A stretch of DNA of 64,000 nt, from contig NC_019904.1 of the NCBI RefSeq assembly GCF_000325705.1, positions 1,434,001 through 1,498,000 on the forward strand, written 5' to 3'. This DNA is from Echinicola vietnamensis DSM 17526. Its GTDB lineage: Bacteria > Bacteroidota > Bacteroidia > Cytophagales > Cyclobacteriaceae. This document shows, piece after piece, positions 43,216 through 52,649 of this stretch. The notes below the pieces were generated by a model. That model ran no database searches. It saw only the letters and a program-made list of their open reading frames with translations, and was not told the DNA's origin. The position numbers and the translations under genes were made by a program. The stretch's first letter is position 1; each line of letters opens with the position of its first letter.

Positions 43216-43248
43216 CATCAAGTGTATCAAAAAATCCCAATGAAAGCC

Positions 43249-44874
43249 TTATTCGTAAGCAGGATTTTGGGGGTAATTACCTGCGTCCAATGAAATGGCC
43301 GATAATGGAATGGGGCGAAGGATTTTGAAAGCTCCATTAGCACCTAAAAACGGATCCGTGCCACTGTCATAGATCGTTTTGATATCCGGGTTTCGCTCGG
43401 CAGTATATTCCATGAGTTTTCCGGTTCGCTTCAGGTCCTGCCATCGGTGTCCTTCTCCGGCCAGCTCGCGAGCTCGTTCGTCAAGGATGAAGTCCAGGTC
43501 CACCGAAGAAACTTGCATGGCAGCCTCCTTCCCCGGTGCAGCGGCCCTTCGCCTGACCTCATTTACCCTGGCCAGGGCAGTACCTGCATCTCCCGCCTGA
43601 AGGTAAGCCTCTGCCGCAATCAAATACGTCTCGGCCAACCGCGCCAAGTACAGGTCGTGCGTGTACCGAATATCAGGCAACTGCAAGCGATCAAATTTTT
43701 TCAATGCTGGAAAATCAGTTTGGTTAAGTCCGTCCCACCAATAGGGGCCAATTTGGGTAATGACCGTTTCACTGCGATTGGGTGCAGCAGCCCGCCAAGC
43801 GACCGTATCAGCCAACTGGTCGGCAGTTCTTGGATAGTAATAGTCCACAGGAGTACTTTCCGGTTGAAGGATATAGCCAGTGTACGGACTGGTTTTGATG
43901 TTTAGAAAAGTTCCTTCAAAACGGGCATCTGCATCCTCAAACAAAGTGAAGAGGTATTCGGTCGGATGGAGGGCATTTTTCTTGTTGACACCATCATCGG
44001 CGCCCTGCACTAGTGGTCCCCAAGGGTAATCCCAATTGTGGGCTGGAGAATTTAGCGTAGAGGCCTCCGCATATTGTATGGACCAAAGGATTTCTTCGTT
44101 GTTGTCATTTTGGTATTCAAAGAGCTCTGCGAAGGCCAAATTCAAGCCTTGGCCGTCAATGGCTGCATCTGCCAATTGCGCTGCTTGGGTAAAATCTGCT
44201 GCTGAGCCACCATTGGCAGTGTCGTAACCTCTGGTGAGATGGACTTTTGCCAGAATATGCTGAGCCACTCGCTTGGTTACCCGGCCAAAATCAGGTTGCG
44301 CTGTTGGCAGCGCATCGACAGCAGCCTCCAGCTCACTGATTATAAAATCATAAACTTCACTGGCTGGATTCCGCTCAAAGCTGACAATGGGCTCTTTGAC
44401 CAAATCGGTTATCAGTGTCACATCTCCAAAATGCTGGACCAACAGAAAATAATAATGTGCCCGAATGGTCCGTATTTCCGCAATGCGCGTTTCCAAAGCT
44501 GTATATGGAGTCGTTTCATCAGCGTAGTCCAAGGCCATATTGGCAATTTGGATGCTTTGGTAAAGTGTTTTGAACAGCTCCTCCACTTGGCCATTGCCGG
44601 GAGTCAGGGTTTGGTAGGAGGCCAAGCCCAGTGGTACTTCCGCATGCGCGGCAAAGAATAAGTCAGTGCCCGCACAAAAGATATAGGGAGTCGGTTGGTA
44701 AACATCCCTAAGGGTGGCATAAGTAGCATTTACCAACCCTTCGTATCCAGCTTGATCCCCGTAATAATTTTCGGCAGTGGTGTTTCCCAGGTTTTCCTCG
44801 TCCAAAAAACCAGAACAGCCCGAAACAGCCCATCCCAGCACTGCAGTGTATATAATTGTTTTTATGCTTTTCAT
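43249..44874 (-). CDS. SusD/RagB family glycan-binding lipoprotein
   Basis: A 541-residue outer-membrane lipoprotein with lipobox WAVSGC and the mature start SGFLDEENLG typical of SusD. The TPR-like helical N-terminal part includes RTIRAHYYFLLVQHFGDVTLI; the C-terminal SusD domain has YLIAAEAYLQAGDAGTALAR and ELAGEGHRWQDLKRTGKL. It forms the lid of the SusC transporter and binds the glycan or other polymer substrate. The start at 44874 matches the signal peptide; an eight-residue extension is open. It is 4 bp after susC's stop. Confidence 0.95.
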   Translation of the reverse strand: MKSIKTIIYTAVLGWAVSGCSGFLDEENLGNTTAENYYGDQAGYEGLVNATYATLRDVYQPTPYIFCAGTDLFFAAHAEVPLGLASYQTLTPGNGQVEELFKTLYQSIQIANMALDYADETTPYTALETRIAEIRTIRAHYYFLLVQHFGDVTLITDLVKEPIVSFERNPASEVYDFIISELEAAVDALPTAQPDFGRVTKRVAQHILAKVHLTRGYDTANGGSAADFTQAAQLADAAIDGQGLNLAFAELFEYQNDNNEEILWSIQYAEASTLNSPAHNWDYPWGPLVQGADDGVNKKNALHPTEYLFTLFEDADARFEGTFLNIKTSPYTGYILQPESTPVDYYYPRTADQLADTVAWRAAAPNRSETVITQIGPYWWDGLNQTDFPALKKFDRLQLPDIRYTHDLYLARLAETYLIAAEAYLQAGDAGTALARVNEVRRRAAAPGKEAAMQVSSVDLDFILDERARELAGEGHRWQDLKRTGKLMEYTAERNPDIKTIYDSGTDPFLGANGAFKILRPIPLSAISLDAGNYPQNPAYE

Positions 44875-44878
44875 GATA

Positions 44879-47800
44879 TTAGAATTTAATGTTTGCACCT
44901 AGCTGATAAATGGCATATGAGGTATTGGTGGCATCCACTCCTGACATGTCGGCACCGGCCCATTCTGGGTCGAATCCCTCATAATTGGTGAATAGAAATG
45001 GATTCAGCGCATTGGCATAAATCCTCATGGAGGTCACGCCCCATCGTTCCAAAGCTCCAGGAGCAAAGTTATATCCCAAGGTGATGTTTTGAATCCGAAC
45101 AAAAGACGCGTCTTTGTTAAAGCCTGGATAGCCATAGTCTTCGGAATCTTCGCCATAATACTGCCCCATGTAACTGGGCTGTGGATATTCGTTAGAATAA
45201 CGCGGCGTGGTCACCTCACTTTCCCGAAGGTAGTAGGGGACATCCAAGATTACTTTACTGTTAAAATCGGTAAATTCACCATGGAAAGGGCTGTAGGTAT
45301 AGACGCCTTGTTTGGTGTAAACCGACGCAGCAAGGTCCCAGTTTCGATACCTGAAGCTGGTGGTAAACGTTCCGATCCAGCTGGGTGCAGGAGAACCCAG
45401 TACGGCCATGTCATGATCGATGTCTATATTTCCATCGCCATTGAGGTCTTTAACTTTCGCAGTACCTTCCATTGCTTGTTGGTCTTCGGTAGGCAGTTCG
45501 TCCCGTTGCCATACTCCATCAAAGACCATGGCATAGACCACATCGACCGGCTGGCCGATAAACCACCTGTTGGGCACATCGTCCTCTTTTTTACCATAAA
45601 GCTCTACGATCTTGTTGGTGTTTTTGGAGAAGATAAAATTGGTTTCCCAAGTAAAATCGCCTGTTTCCACATTTACCGTTTTCACTTGGAGTTCTACTCC
45701 TTTATTGCTGACCGAACCGACATTATCCATCATCACTTCCCAGCCCGTGGGCATGGCCAGCTTCCGTTCCATCAGAAGGTTTAGAGACATCCGGTCATAG
45801 ACGTTTACTTCACCACTGATGCGGTTTTTCAGGAAGCCAAAATCCGCACCGAAGTTCCATTCCCGGGTACGCTCCCAAGTGAGGTTGGAATTGGCAATGG
45901 CACTAGGAACAAATCCATCGGCGGTGGTGCCGTCCCAGTCGTAATATTTTTGACGGTTAAGCGAGGATTGGGTAGAGTAGGCGGGGATGTTATTGTTTCC
46001 GGTATAACCATAGCTCACGCGTAGTTTTAAATTGTCCACCACGGAAGAACCTTTCAAAAACGGTTCCTCGGTCATCCTCCAGGCTACAGCGGCCGAAGGG
46101 AAGGAAGCCCATTTGTTGCCTTCGGAAAGTTTGGATGAGCCGTCCCAGCGGATGGTGCCGGTCACGAGGAATTTGTCCTTAAAGGAATAATTGAGCCTGT
46201 TGGTGAATGAAAGTAGTGTAAACTTATTGTACGCGGTGGTGGCATCCCGTTGCGGAGCGCTCTGTACATTGTACCAAAGTGAATTAAAGGGAACATCGCG
46301 ACCGTAAGCAAAGGCATTTTCGATACGGTTCATCTGGGCAGACTGAATAAAATCATAGGAAATACGATGGTCGCCAAAGGTTTTATGGTAATTCACTTGA
46401 TTGTCCCAGATGTAGGAAATATTGTTATCGTTCCACATCCTGGCCACGGAAATGGAGCGTGTGGCAAAGCGGTCAAAATACTCTCCCGTGCGTCCAAATT
46501 TCACATTGGGAGAGAAGGTGGATTTGAAACTAAGGTTCTTGGTGGGGCTAAATCTCAAATAGAAATTGGTGATGGCATAAAATTGTTCTTCGTTATACTT
46601 AGATCCACTTTCCAGATAGGCATATGGATTGACATTTCCGGAAATGCCGATCATGGGGGACTGGATCACATTGCCATCAGCATCAAAGGCTGGAGCATAG
46701 GTGGGCATTCGAAAGAGCTGGCGTGTATAACCTTGCCGTGAAATCAGCTCCCTATTGGAAAAGGCCAGGTTGATATTGGCCCCGATGGCAAACATGTCAT
46801 TTGGCCGGGCATCGACACTGGCTTTGAAGTTGTATTTCTTGTACCATTGGCCTTCTACATTACCATCATCCCCTTGATAGCCAAAGCCTACAACATAGCT
46901 GACCTTATCCGAAGCTCCTGCCGCTGAAATGAAGTGGTTTTGCTGAATACTGGGCTTTAGAAACTCCCCTAACCAGTCGGTACCGCGCCCATTAGCCAAG
47001 GCTTCTTCCCAGTAATTGGTACCATCTTCGGTAATTACCTCGGGAAAACTATACGTCGGGGAATTTACGATGGGCACGCCCTGCACCAAATCTCGGGTGG
47101 CTTGACGGTCAATGTTCCATTGGATGCTCTCATCATAGGTATTCAGGAAGTCAGGCATATTGGTGAAAGTCCGCACCCCTACGAAGCCAGCATAAGAAAA
47201 GGTAGGTTTTTGGTTGGTCAGTCCTTCGCCCGAACGGGTGGTGACGATCACCACACCATTGGATCCCCTGGATCCGTAGATGGCAGTGGAAGAAGCGTCC
47301 TTTAGGATGTCGATCCGTTCGATGTCGTTGGGGTTTAGAAAGTCGATATTGTCGGTCATTACACCGTCCACCACATAAAGCGGATTCCCGCCGGTGAGGG
47401 AATTGGCTCCTCGGATCTGGATATCAAAGCCACTGCCCACAGAGCCAGTTCGCTGGGTGATATTCACGCCGGCAGCATTAGCTTGGAGGGCTTTCATGGG
47501 GTTGGTGGCTCCAACACTGTTGATTTCACGACTGCCAATGGAAGAAACGGCGCCGGTGAGGTCTTTTTTCTTGATTTCACCATAACCGACCACCACCACT
47601 TCATCCAGCCCCGCAAGGTCACTTTCGAGGACAATGTTCAGTGTGGTCTGATTGCCCACATCCACGCGCTTGGTCTGGAAGCCAATATACGAAACCGTTA
47701 AAGTGGCTCCTTCGGGAACCTCGATGGAATATTGTCCATTGAGATCTGTGACGGTGCCATTTTGGGTGCCATCCACCATGATGGAGGCACCGGGTAGCGG

Positions 47801-48253
47801 CTCTCCTTCGCTATCGGTGACTTTTCCAGTGAGGGTGATGTCAACCATTTTTTCATCCTGGGAAGAAGGGTTTTCTTCGATGCGGACGTTGATTTGGTTA
47901 TCGACTTGCTTAAAGCGTAGTGGGGATGATTGGGAGATTTTGATCAGTAGGTCATAGAGTCTGATGTCCTGTTCCTGAATGGTAAAATGGTCAGCTAGAT
48001 CCACCGCTTGGCGATCATATACAAATCGGAAGCCTGTTTGGGTTTCGATATGTTCAAATACTTCCTTGGCCGTTGCTTGGTCATAATTGACTGAAAGGGT
48101 CATGTTCAAATCTTTTCCTTGGCTATGCATGGCGAGCATGTCAGGAAAGGAATGGTCCTGGATATTGGCCGCATTTGCTGCGCTGCTATGAAGGAGTAGC
48201 CCGAGGAGCCAAATCCCACAAAGGCAGCGGAATTGATGTATTGTTTTGTTCAT
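44879..48253 (-). CDS. SusC/RagA family TonB-dependent transporter with STN domain
   Basis: A 1124-residue outer-membrane transporter. After the signal peptide come an STN (secretin/TonB N-terminal) domain (about residues 55-130, MTLSVNYDQATAKEVF), a carboxypeptidase-regulatory-like domain (about 135-215), the TonB box/plug DEVVVVGYGEIKKKDLTGAV, and a 22-strand barrel ending YAIYQLGANIKF. The STN domain normally signals to a FecR-type anti-sigma factor, and fecR lies just upstream. It imports large ligands, probably oligosaccharides, with SusD. Adjacent to the apiose-like operon it could take up plant-type glycans; this is inference. Confidence 0.96.
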   Translation of the reverse strand: MNKTIHQFRCLCGIWLLGLLLHSSAANAANIQDHSFPDMLAMHSQGKDLNMTLSVNYDQATAKEVFEHIETQTGFRFVYDRQAVDLADHFTIQEQDIRLYDLLIKISQSSPLRFKQVDNQINVRIEENPSSQDEKMVDITLTGKVTDSEGEPLPGASIMVDGTQNGTVTDLNGQYSIEVPEGATLTVSYIGFQTKRVDVGNQTTLNIVLESDLAGLDEVVVVGYGEIKKKDLTGAVSSIGSREINSVGATNPMKALQANAAGVNITQRTGSVGSGFDIQIRGANSLTGGNPLYVVDGVMTDNIDFLNPNDIERIDILKDASSTAIYGSRGSNGVVIVTTRSGEGLTNQKPTFSYAGFVGVRTFTNMPDFLNTYDESIQWNIDRQATRDLVQGVPIVNSPTYSFPEVITEDGTNYWEEALANGRGTDWLGEFLKPSIQQNHFISAAGASDKVSYVVGFGYQGDDGNVEGQWYKKYNFKASVDARPNDMFAIGANINLAFSNRELISRQGYTRQLFRMPTYAPAFDADGNVIQSPMIGISGNVNPYAYLESGSKYNEEQFYAITNFYLRFSPTKNLSFKSTFSPNVKFGRTGEYFDRFATRSISVARMWNDNNISYIWDNQVNYHKTFGDHRISYDFIQSAQMNRIENAFAYGRDVPFNSLWYNVQSAPQRDATTAYNKFTLLSFTNRLNYSFKDKFLVTGTIRWDGSSKLSEGNKWASFPSAAVAWRMTEEPFLKGSSVVDNLKLRVSYGYTGNNNIPAYSTQSSLNRQKYYDWDGTTADGFVPSAIANSNLTWERTREWNFGADFGFLKNRISGEVNVYDRMSLNLLMERKLAMPTGWEVMMDNVGSVSNKGVELQVKTVNVETGDFTWETNFIFSKNTNKIVELYGKKEDDVPNRWFIGQPVDVVYAMVFDGVWQRDELPTEDQQAMEGTAKVKDLNGDGNIDIDHDMAVLGSPAPSWIGTFTTSFRYRNWDLAASVYTKQGVYTYSPFHGEFTDFNSKVILDVPYYLRESEVTTPRYSNEYPQPSYMGQYYGEDSEDYGYPGFNKDASFVRIQNITLGYNFAPGALERWGVTSMRIYANALNPFLFTNYEGFDPEWAGADMSGVDATNTSYAIYQLGANIKF

Positions 48254-48305
48254 AATTTTGGGTTGTTAATTGATGTTTCAATTTTAAATAGCTGTTCTCT
48301 AGGTT

Positions 48306-49343
48306 TTATGGAGAGAATTTTAAGGTTACATTTTGCCCATCGATCCTAAATTTTAGATCGTACATAAATTGCATCCCTGTTAGGATGTCTTCTAGCTTTT
48401 CGTTTTCATACCGGCCATTTACTTTCCAGTCTTTTGGCGTATCGCCATAGACTTGGAAATCGACGCCGTACCATTTGCTCAGCTGATCAATAAATTCCTC
48501 AAACCCGGTGTCAGTGAAGATCATCACACCTTCTTTCCATGCAGTGACCAGCGATACCTCGAAAGGCCTTTTCTTAAGCAGCCCACTTTGGTCATTATAG
48601 GAAAGTTGCTGGCCAGGGGTGAGGAAGTGCTCCGTGAGGTGGTCCCCCTTGACTTTAACCTTTCCACTGACCAAGGACACTTCCGTGTTATGGCTATATT
48701 TGGGAGCTTTGATGTTGAAAGAAGTCCCCAGTACTTGGGTTTCCATACCGGTCGTTTGTACAATGAACGGTCTTGAGGGATCGTGTGAGACTTCAAAAAA
48801 CGCCTCACCGTTTAGTATCACCCTCCTTTGATGCGGTTCAAAGTGGGCTGGAAATGTCAGGTTACTTTCGTAGTTTAGGTGGACGACCGTTCCGTCCTGC
48901 AAGTGAATGGTGGATTTTCGGCCTCTTGGGTTCTCGGTTGTCTTCCAAGTGATTTCTTGCTTGGGCCCTATAGGTGGATCGATGATTACTTTGCCACCAA
49001 TGAGGGCGATCAGTAAGCAAAAGACCAGAATGGCGGCGACCTTCAGCCATTGGCCGAAAAATGCCTTTCGATGTGTCGGTAAGTGACCCTTGACATGTTT
49101 TTCATCTGCCGCCACCACTTTGTCCAAGATGCCGTCAAGGGTAGCCTCGTCCAGTTGGTATTGCTGGATTTGGAGACGCTGTACAAACTCCTTTGCCTTC
49201 AGAAACTCCTCTTGGTGATGGGGGTGTTCCTGCATCCATTTTTGCCAGAATTGATTCCGATCGCCAGCTGGATACTTTACCCAATCGACAAAATCTTTTC
49301 TTGTGATAAGCTCGTAGAATATGTTTTCTTTGTGTTGATCCAC
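48306..49343 (-). CDS. FecR-family anti-sigma factor
   Basis: A 345-residue inner-membrane regulator. A cytoplasmic N-terminal domain (DFVDWVKYPAGDRNQFW) binds the ECF sigma factor; one membrane segment lies at about residues 94-115 (WLKVAAILVFCLLIALIGG). The periplasmic FecR domain has RKSTIHLQDGTVVHLNYESN and ILNGEAFFEVSHDPSRPFIV, followed by a DUF4974-type C-terminal domain that docks the SusC STN domain. Normally an ECF sigma gene precedes it; none is visible, so its partner must be encoded elsewhere. Confidence 0.93.
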   Translation of the reverse strand: MDQHKENIFYELITRKDFVDWVKYPAGDRNQFWQKWMQEHPHHQEEFLKAKEFVQRLQIQQYQLDEATLDGILDKVVAADEKHVKGHLPTHRKAFFGQWLKVAAILVFCLLIALIGGKVIIDPPIGPKQEITWKTTENPRGRKSTIHLQDGTVVHLNYESNLTFPAHFEPHQRRVILNGEAFFEVSHDPSRPFIVQTTGMETQVLGTSFNIKAPKYSHNTEVSLVSGKVKVKGDHLTEHFLTPGQQLSYNDQSGLLKKRPFEVSLVTAWKEGVMIFTDTGFEEFIDQLSKWYGVDFQVYGDTPKDWKVNGRYENEKLEDILTGMQFMYDLKFRIDGQNVTLKFSP

Positions 49344-49751
49344 GTTTTGACTGCCCTTTTACTTATACAAGGGCGCAGGTATGAAAATGATACCGGGTTT
49401 TGGAAAAAAATTCATGAGATGATCCAAATTTAAAGAGAATGCGCTATTGATGATGTTGTAATGAAGTATATGTCAGTAGGTTATTTATGTAAATATTCTT
49501 TTTCGTAGGAAAATAATTACTAATCTAATGTTTGATAATATTTTACAAAATACATTTTTTTATTATTGAATTTCGTTTTTATATTTACAAATATATAGCT
49601 GACTATACTTTATAAAAGTGGGCCAGGGTTACTCCCCCTGATGCTCAATTTGACTGGCCACCTCTACTACACAGGACATCTTTCTGAAAGGAAGTGGATG
49701 TTTCAACACGAATACTAGTAAAATTTTTAAGTACCAAACTACTCCTCAATT
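49344..49751. other. 408-bp intergenic region between divergent fecR and the NRPS-like gene
   Basis: It is strongly AT-rich from 49440 to 49620. A possible stem (GGCCAG near 49622 with CTGGCC near 49655) lies in the leader of the NRPS-like gene. TATACTTTA near 49602 loosely resembles a -7 box. No sigma-factor gene or remnant is visible on the minus strand, where one would be expected. Confidence 0.45.
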
Positions 49752-52460
49752 ATGAGCACTTCAAAAGCGCACAACTATGATGCTGGGCATTTCCTAGCCT
49801 CTAAGGAAGCCTCGTCTCCAAATTTGGATGACATTTTTAAGGACTTTGAATTCAGTGTTCAAGGCTCTGGCATCCACCAACCTTTTACAGCCATCTTTCA
49901 CCGTATGGCTGGTAAAGTTCCCGATAAGATAGCCATAGAGTGCTATGATAAAGCCATTTCTTATCTTGACTTGGAAATTAAGTCCAACCAGTTTGCAGCT
50001 TTCCTGACAGCTGCCAAAGTTACAGAGGGAAGTATCCTTGCGGTCGCTTTGGACAGGTCGATAGAAATGGTAGTGGCGATGCTCGGGATTGTCAAGGCAG
50101 GCTGTGCTTATTTACCGGTGGATCCCAAGCTTCCCCATGAGCGCATCCAATACATGTTGGAAGATGCTCAGGCAAAGGCGATCATTACTTCCAAGTCCGT
50201 GCTTCAAGAGGTAAGCTGCACGGCCGAAAAATTAGATATCGACACCATTTTTCCCATACTGGAGGAGTACAGTGATGTTTATGTGGAGCGAGTAGAAGAT
50301 ACCTCTTCATTGGCGTATTTACTTTATACCTCCGGATCTACCGGAAACCCCAAAGGGGTCAAAATCACTCATAAAAACCTTACCAACTTACTGCTCAGTG
50401 TCCAGCAAGCACCTGGAATGCATATGGATGATCGGTTATTGGCGATCACCACCATTTCTTTTGACATTGCGGGGATAGAGCTTTTTTTGCCTTTGATCAC
50501 AGGAGCTACGGTGGTTTTGGCCAATTCCGATGCCATCAAGGATGGGAGGTTACTTTACAAGCTGCTACAGGAAAAGCAGATTTCGTTTATGCAGGCTACC
50601 CCGGCTACTTGGCGGATGCTGACCATGGCGGGTTGGGATAAGCCGTTACCGCTGCGAATCCTGAGTGGTGGAGAGGCTTTCCCTAAAGACCTGGCCATGC
50701 AGCTGATGGGCTTATGCGATGAAGTTTGGAACGGCTATGGCCCCACAGAAACCACCATCTATTCCACCATGAAGCAGCTGGCACCTACTGATGACCAAAT
50801 TACCATTGGTAAGCCCATCGACAACACCGGTGTTTACATTTTGGATACCGAAATGAATCCTGTCGAAGAGGGAGCAGTGGGCGAAATTTATATTAGTGGA
50901 GAAGGGGTCGCGGCAGGTTACCATGGACGCCCGGAGTTGACGGCAGATCGCTTTCTTCCCAATGTCCTGGAGGAAGCCTTTCCGATCATTTATAAGACAG
51001 GAGACCTGGGTTGTTTCCTGCCATCGGGAGAAATTGTCTGCAAGGGACGTATCGACCACCAAGTGAAAATTCGCGGGTTCAGGATTGAGCTGGGAGAAAT
51101 CGAACAGCAATTGCTGCAAGAACCGGCCATTAAAGAGGTGGCCGTACATACATGGGAAGACCTTCCCGGCAACAAGCGATTGGTGGCCTATGTCGTCTTG
51201 GAAGATGCCTCCAAGGCAGACCAAGGCTTGTTCTCTAAGTTGATCACGGCATGGAAAGATAGGATGATGAAGCGATTACCTGAATACATGGTTCCAGGGG
51301 ATTGGATGCCGCTCGACAAGCTGCCGCTGACGACAAACCAGAAAATTGACCGGAAAGCACTGCCTTCACCACGACCTGTTCTGCCAGGCTTCATTGATCC
51401 CACCCAGCAGCCCACTACCGAAACAGAACGGCTCGTCCATGATATCTGGTGCAGAAGCCTTCGGATGTCCTCTGTTTCGGTGGATGCTGACTTTTTTGAT
51501 TTGGGTGGACATTCGTTATTGGCGGTGGAGGTCATGACAGCCATAGATCGTCAGACGGGGAAAAATGTGCCCTTGACCACGCTATTCAGCCATGCGACTA
51601 TCCGGAAATTTGCTGCATTTTTGGATCAGCACAGTGGTGATGCTTCATGGGCTTCGCTGGTGCCCATTCGTACCAATGGACATCTTACACCGCTTTATCT
51701 CGTCCACGGAATGGCTGCCAATGCCGGAACCTTTTTTAAACTCCTCCATCGCTTGGATGATCAACAGCCCATTTATGGCTTGCAGTCAAAGGGCTTGGAC
51801 GGGACGGATGCGCCCCTCGAAACCGTTCAGGAAATGGCAGCACATTACCTCCGAGAGGTTTTGGAACAAAATCCGGACGGTCCGTACATTTTAGGTGGGT
51901 ATTCTTTTGGCGGCTATGTCGCCTTTGAAATGGCAAGAATGCTCAAGGAAATGGGCAAAGAAGTTTCCCAAGTCCTCATGTTTGACACCCAGGCGGTTAA
52001 TATGCCGATGTACCATCATCAGCATACGGGTTCTTTTGCGGCGTTAAAAGCCAGGCTGGCCAGAAGAAAAGTTTGGATCCAAGTGATGTTAAAGGCTCCA
52101 AAGACCTATCAAAAGTTTAAGAAGAGGGCTGCGAAGCACAAAAAGGAGAAAATACTTCAAAAGCTCGGCCTGGCGCCGGCTCCCTCAAAGGATGGACGGG
52201 GTGCCGTAATCAAAAGGGTTAGGGCGATCAATCATCAAGCGATGGTCAAATACGACCCTAAACCACTCGATGTACCCGTGATCGTTTTCAAGGCAAAGAT
52301 CATTCCCTCCAAGTCTTCCAATCACTGGGCAAACGGATGGACCGATTACTGTAAAGATGTGACGGTCATTCCCGTAGAGGGAGATCACTTTACCTTGTTT
52401 GAAGAACCTTTTGTGGATGATCTGGGAAAAAGATTGCGTCATCATTTGGCAGGGTATTGA
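49752..52460 (+). CDS. Stand-alone NRPS-like enzyme: adenylation-thiolation-thioesterase
   Basis: A 902-residue single module without a condensation domain. A domain (about 45-540): YTSGSTGNPKG (192-202), NGYGPTETTIY (327-337), YKTGDL, GRIDHQVKIRGFRIELGEIE, and TTNQKIDRKAL with the catalytic Lys531. T domain: DLGGHSLL with phosphopantetheine Ser588. TE domain (about 645-900): GYSFGG with Ser718, likely Asp745 and His879. A by-eye alignment gives pocket residues D-I-I-Q-L-G-G-I-Y, closest among codes I remember to glycine. The product is unknown. No other biosynthetic gene flanks it; a basic helical insert (about 765-805) interrupts the TE lid. Confidence 0.9.
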   Translation: MSTSKAHNYDAGHFLASKEASSPNLDDIFKDFEFSVQGSGIHQPFTAIFHRMAGKVPDKIAIECYDKAISYLDLEIKSNQFAAFLTAAKVTEGSILAVALDRSIEMVVAMLGIVKAGCAYLPVDPKLPHERIQYMLEDAQAKAIITSKSVLQEVSCTAEKLDIDTIFPILEEYSDVYVERVEDTSSLAYLLYTSGSTGNPKGVKITHKNLTNLLLSVQQAPGMHMDDRLLAITTISFDIAGIELFLPLITGATVVLANSDAIKDGRLLYKLLQEKQISFMQATPATWRMLTMAGWDKPLPLRILSGGEAFPKDLAMQLMGLCDEVWNGYGPTETTIYSTMKQLAPTDDQITIGKPIDNTGVYILDTEMNPVEEGAVGEIYISGEGVAAGYHGRPELTADRFLPNVLEEAFPIIYKTGDLGCFLPSGEIVCKGRIDHQVKIRGFRIELGEIEQQLLQEPAIKEVAVHTWEDLPGNKRLVAYVVLEDASKADQGLFSKLITAWKDRMMKRLPEYMVPGDWMPLDKLPLTTNQKIDRKALPSPRPVLPGFIDPTQQPTTETERLVHDIWCRSLRMSSVSVDADFFDLGGHSLLAVEVMTAIDRQTGKNVPLTTLFSHATIRKFAAFLDQHSGDASWASLVPIRTNGHLTPLYLVHGMAANAGTFFKLLHRLDDQQPIYGLQSKGLDGTDAPLETVQEMAAHYLREVLEQNPDGPYILGGYSFGGYVAFEMARMLKEMGKEVSQVLMFDTQAVNMPMYHHQHTGSFAALKARLARRKVWIQVMLKAPKTYQKFKKRAAKHKKEKILQKLGLAPAPSKDGRGAVIKRVRAINHQAMVKYDPKPLDVPVIVFKAKIIPSKSSNHWANGWTDYCKDVTVIPVEGDHFTLFEEPFVDDLGKRLRHHLAGY

Positions 52461-52534
52461 TCATTCGATTCGATTGAAAAATAGGGTATTGGCCAAAGCC
52501 ACTTGATCAGCAGATAATATAAATGGCTGTCTAC

Positions 52535-52571
52535 AGAAATCACGGAATGAAAAATTCATTCCGTGATTTCT
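52535..52571. terminator. 17-bp perfect inverted repeat between convergent genes
   Basis: AGAAATCACGGAATGAA and its exact complement with a 3-nt loop. There is no T tract on either side, so termination strength is uncertain. It lies between the NRPS-like gene and the response regulator gene and may serve both. Confidence 0.55.
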
Positions 52572-52649
52572 GGCGGCCTACTGAGCAGTGTGCAGGACAA
52601 TCTTGAGCTAAAGTCCTACGCGCTATTCACATCAAATCCAAGCGTTCGA

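Larger units (their letters stand above)
42854..43248. other. 395-bp regulatory spacer between the SusD gene and the isomerase operon
   Basis: It holds the upstream region of the isomerase operon, with an inverted repeat at 42938-42968, and the susD terminator at 43171-43215. An open frame at 43018-43230 (minus) overlaps the terminator hairpin and is not called as a gene. Confidence 0.5.

Noticed and set aside
43018..43230. 70-codon frame between susD and the isomerase gene
   Set aside because: Overlaps the susD terminator hairpin and shows no protein-like pattern.
49083..49433. 116-codon plus-strand frame crossing the fecR start, considered as the missing sigma factor
   Set aside because: Wrong strand for an operon partner and no sigma-70 region 2 or 4 motifs.
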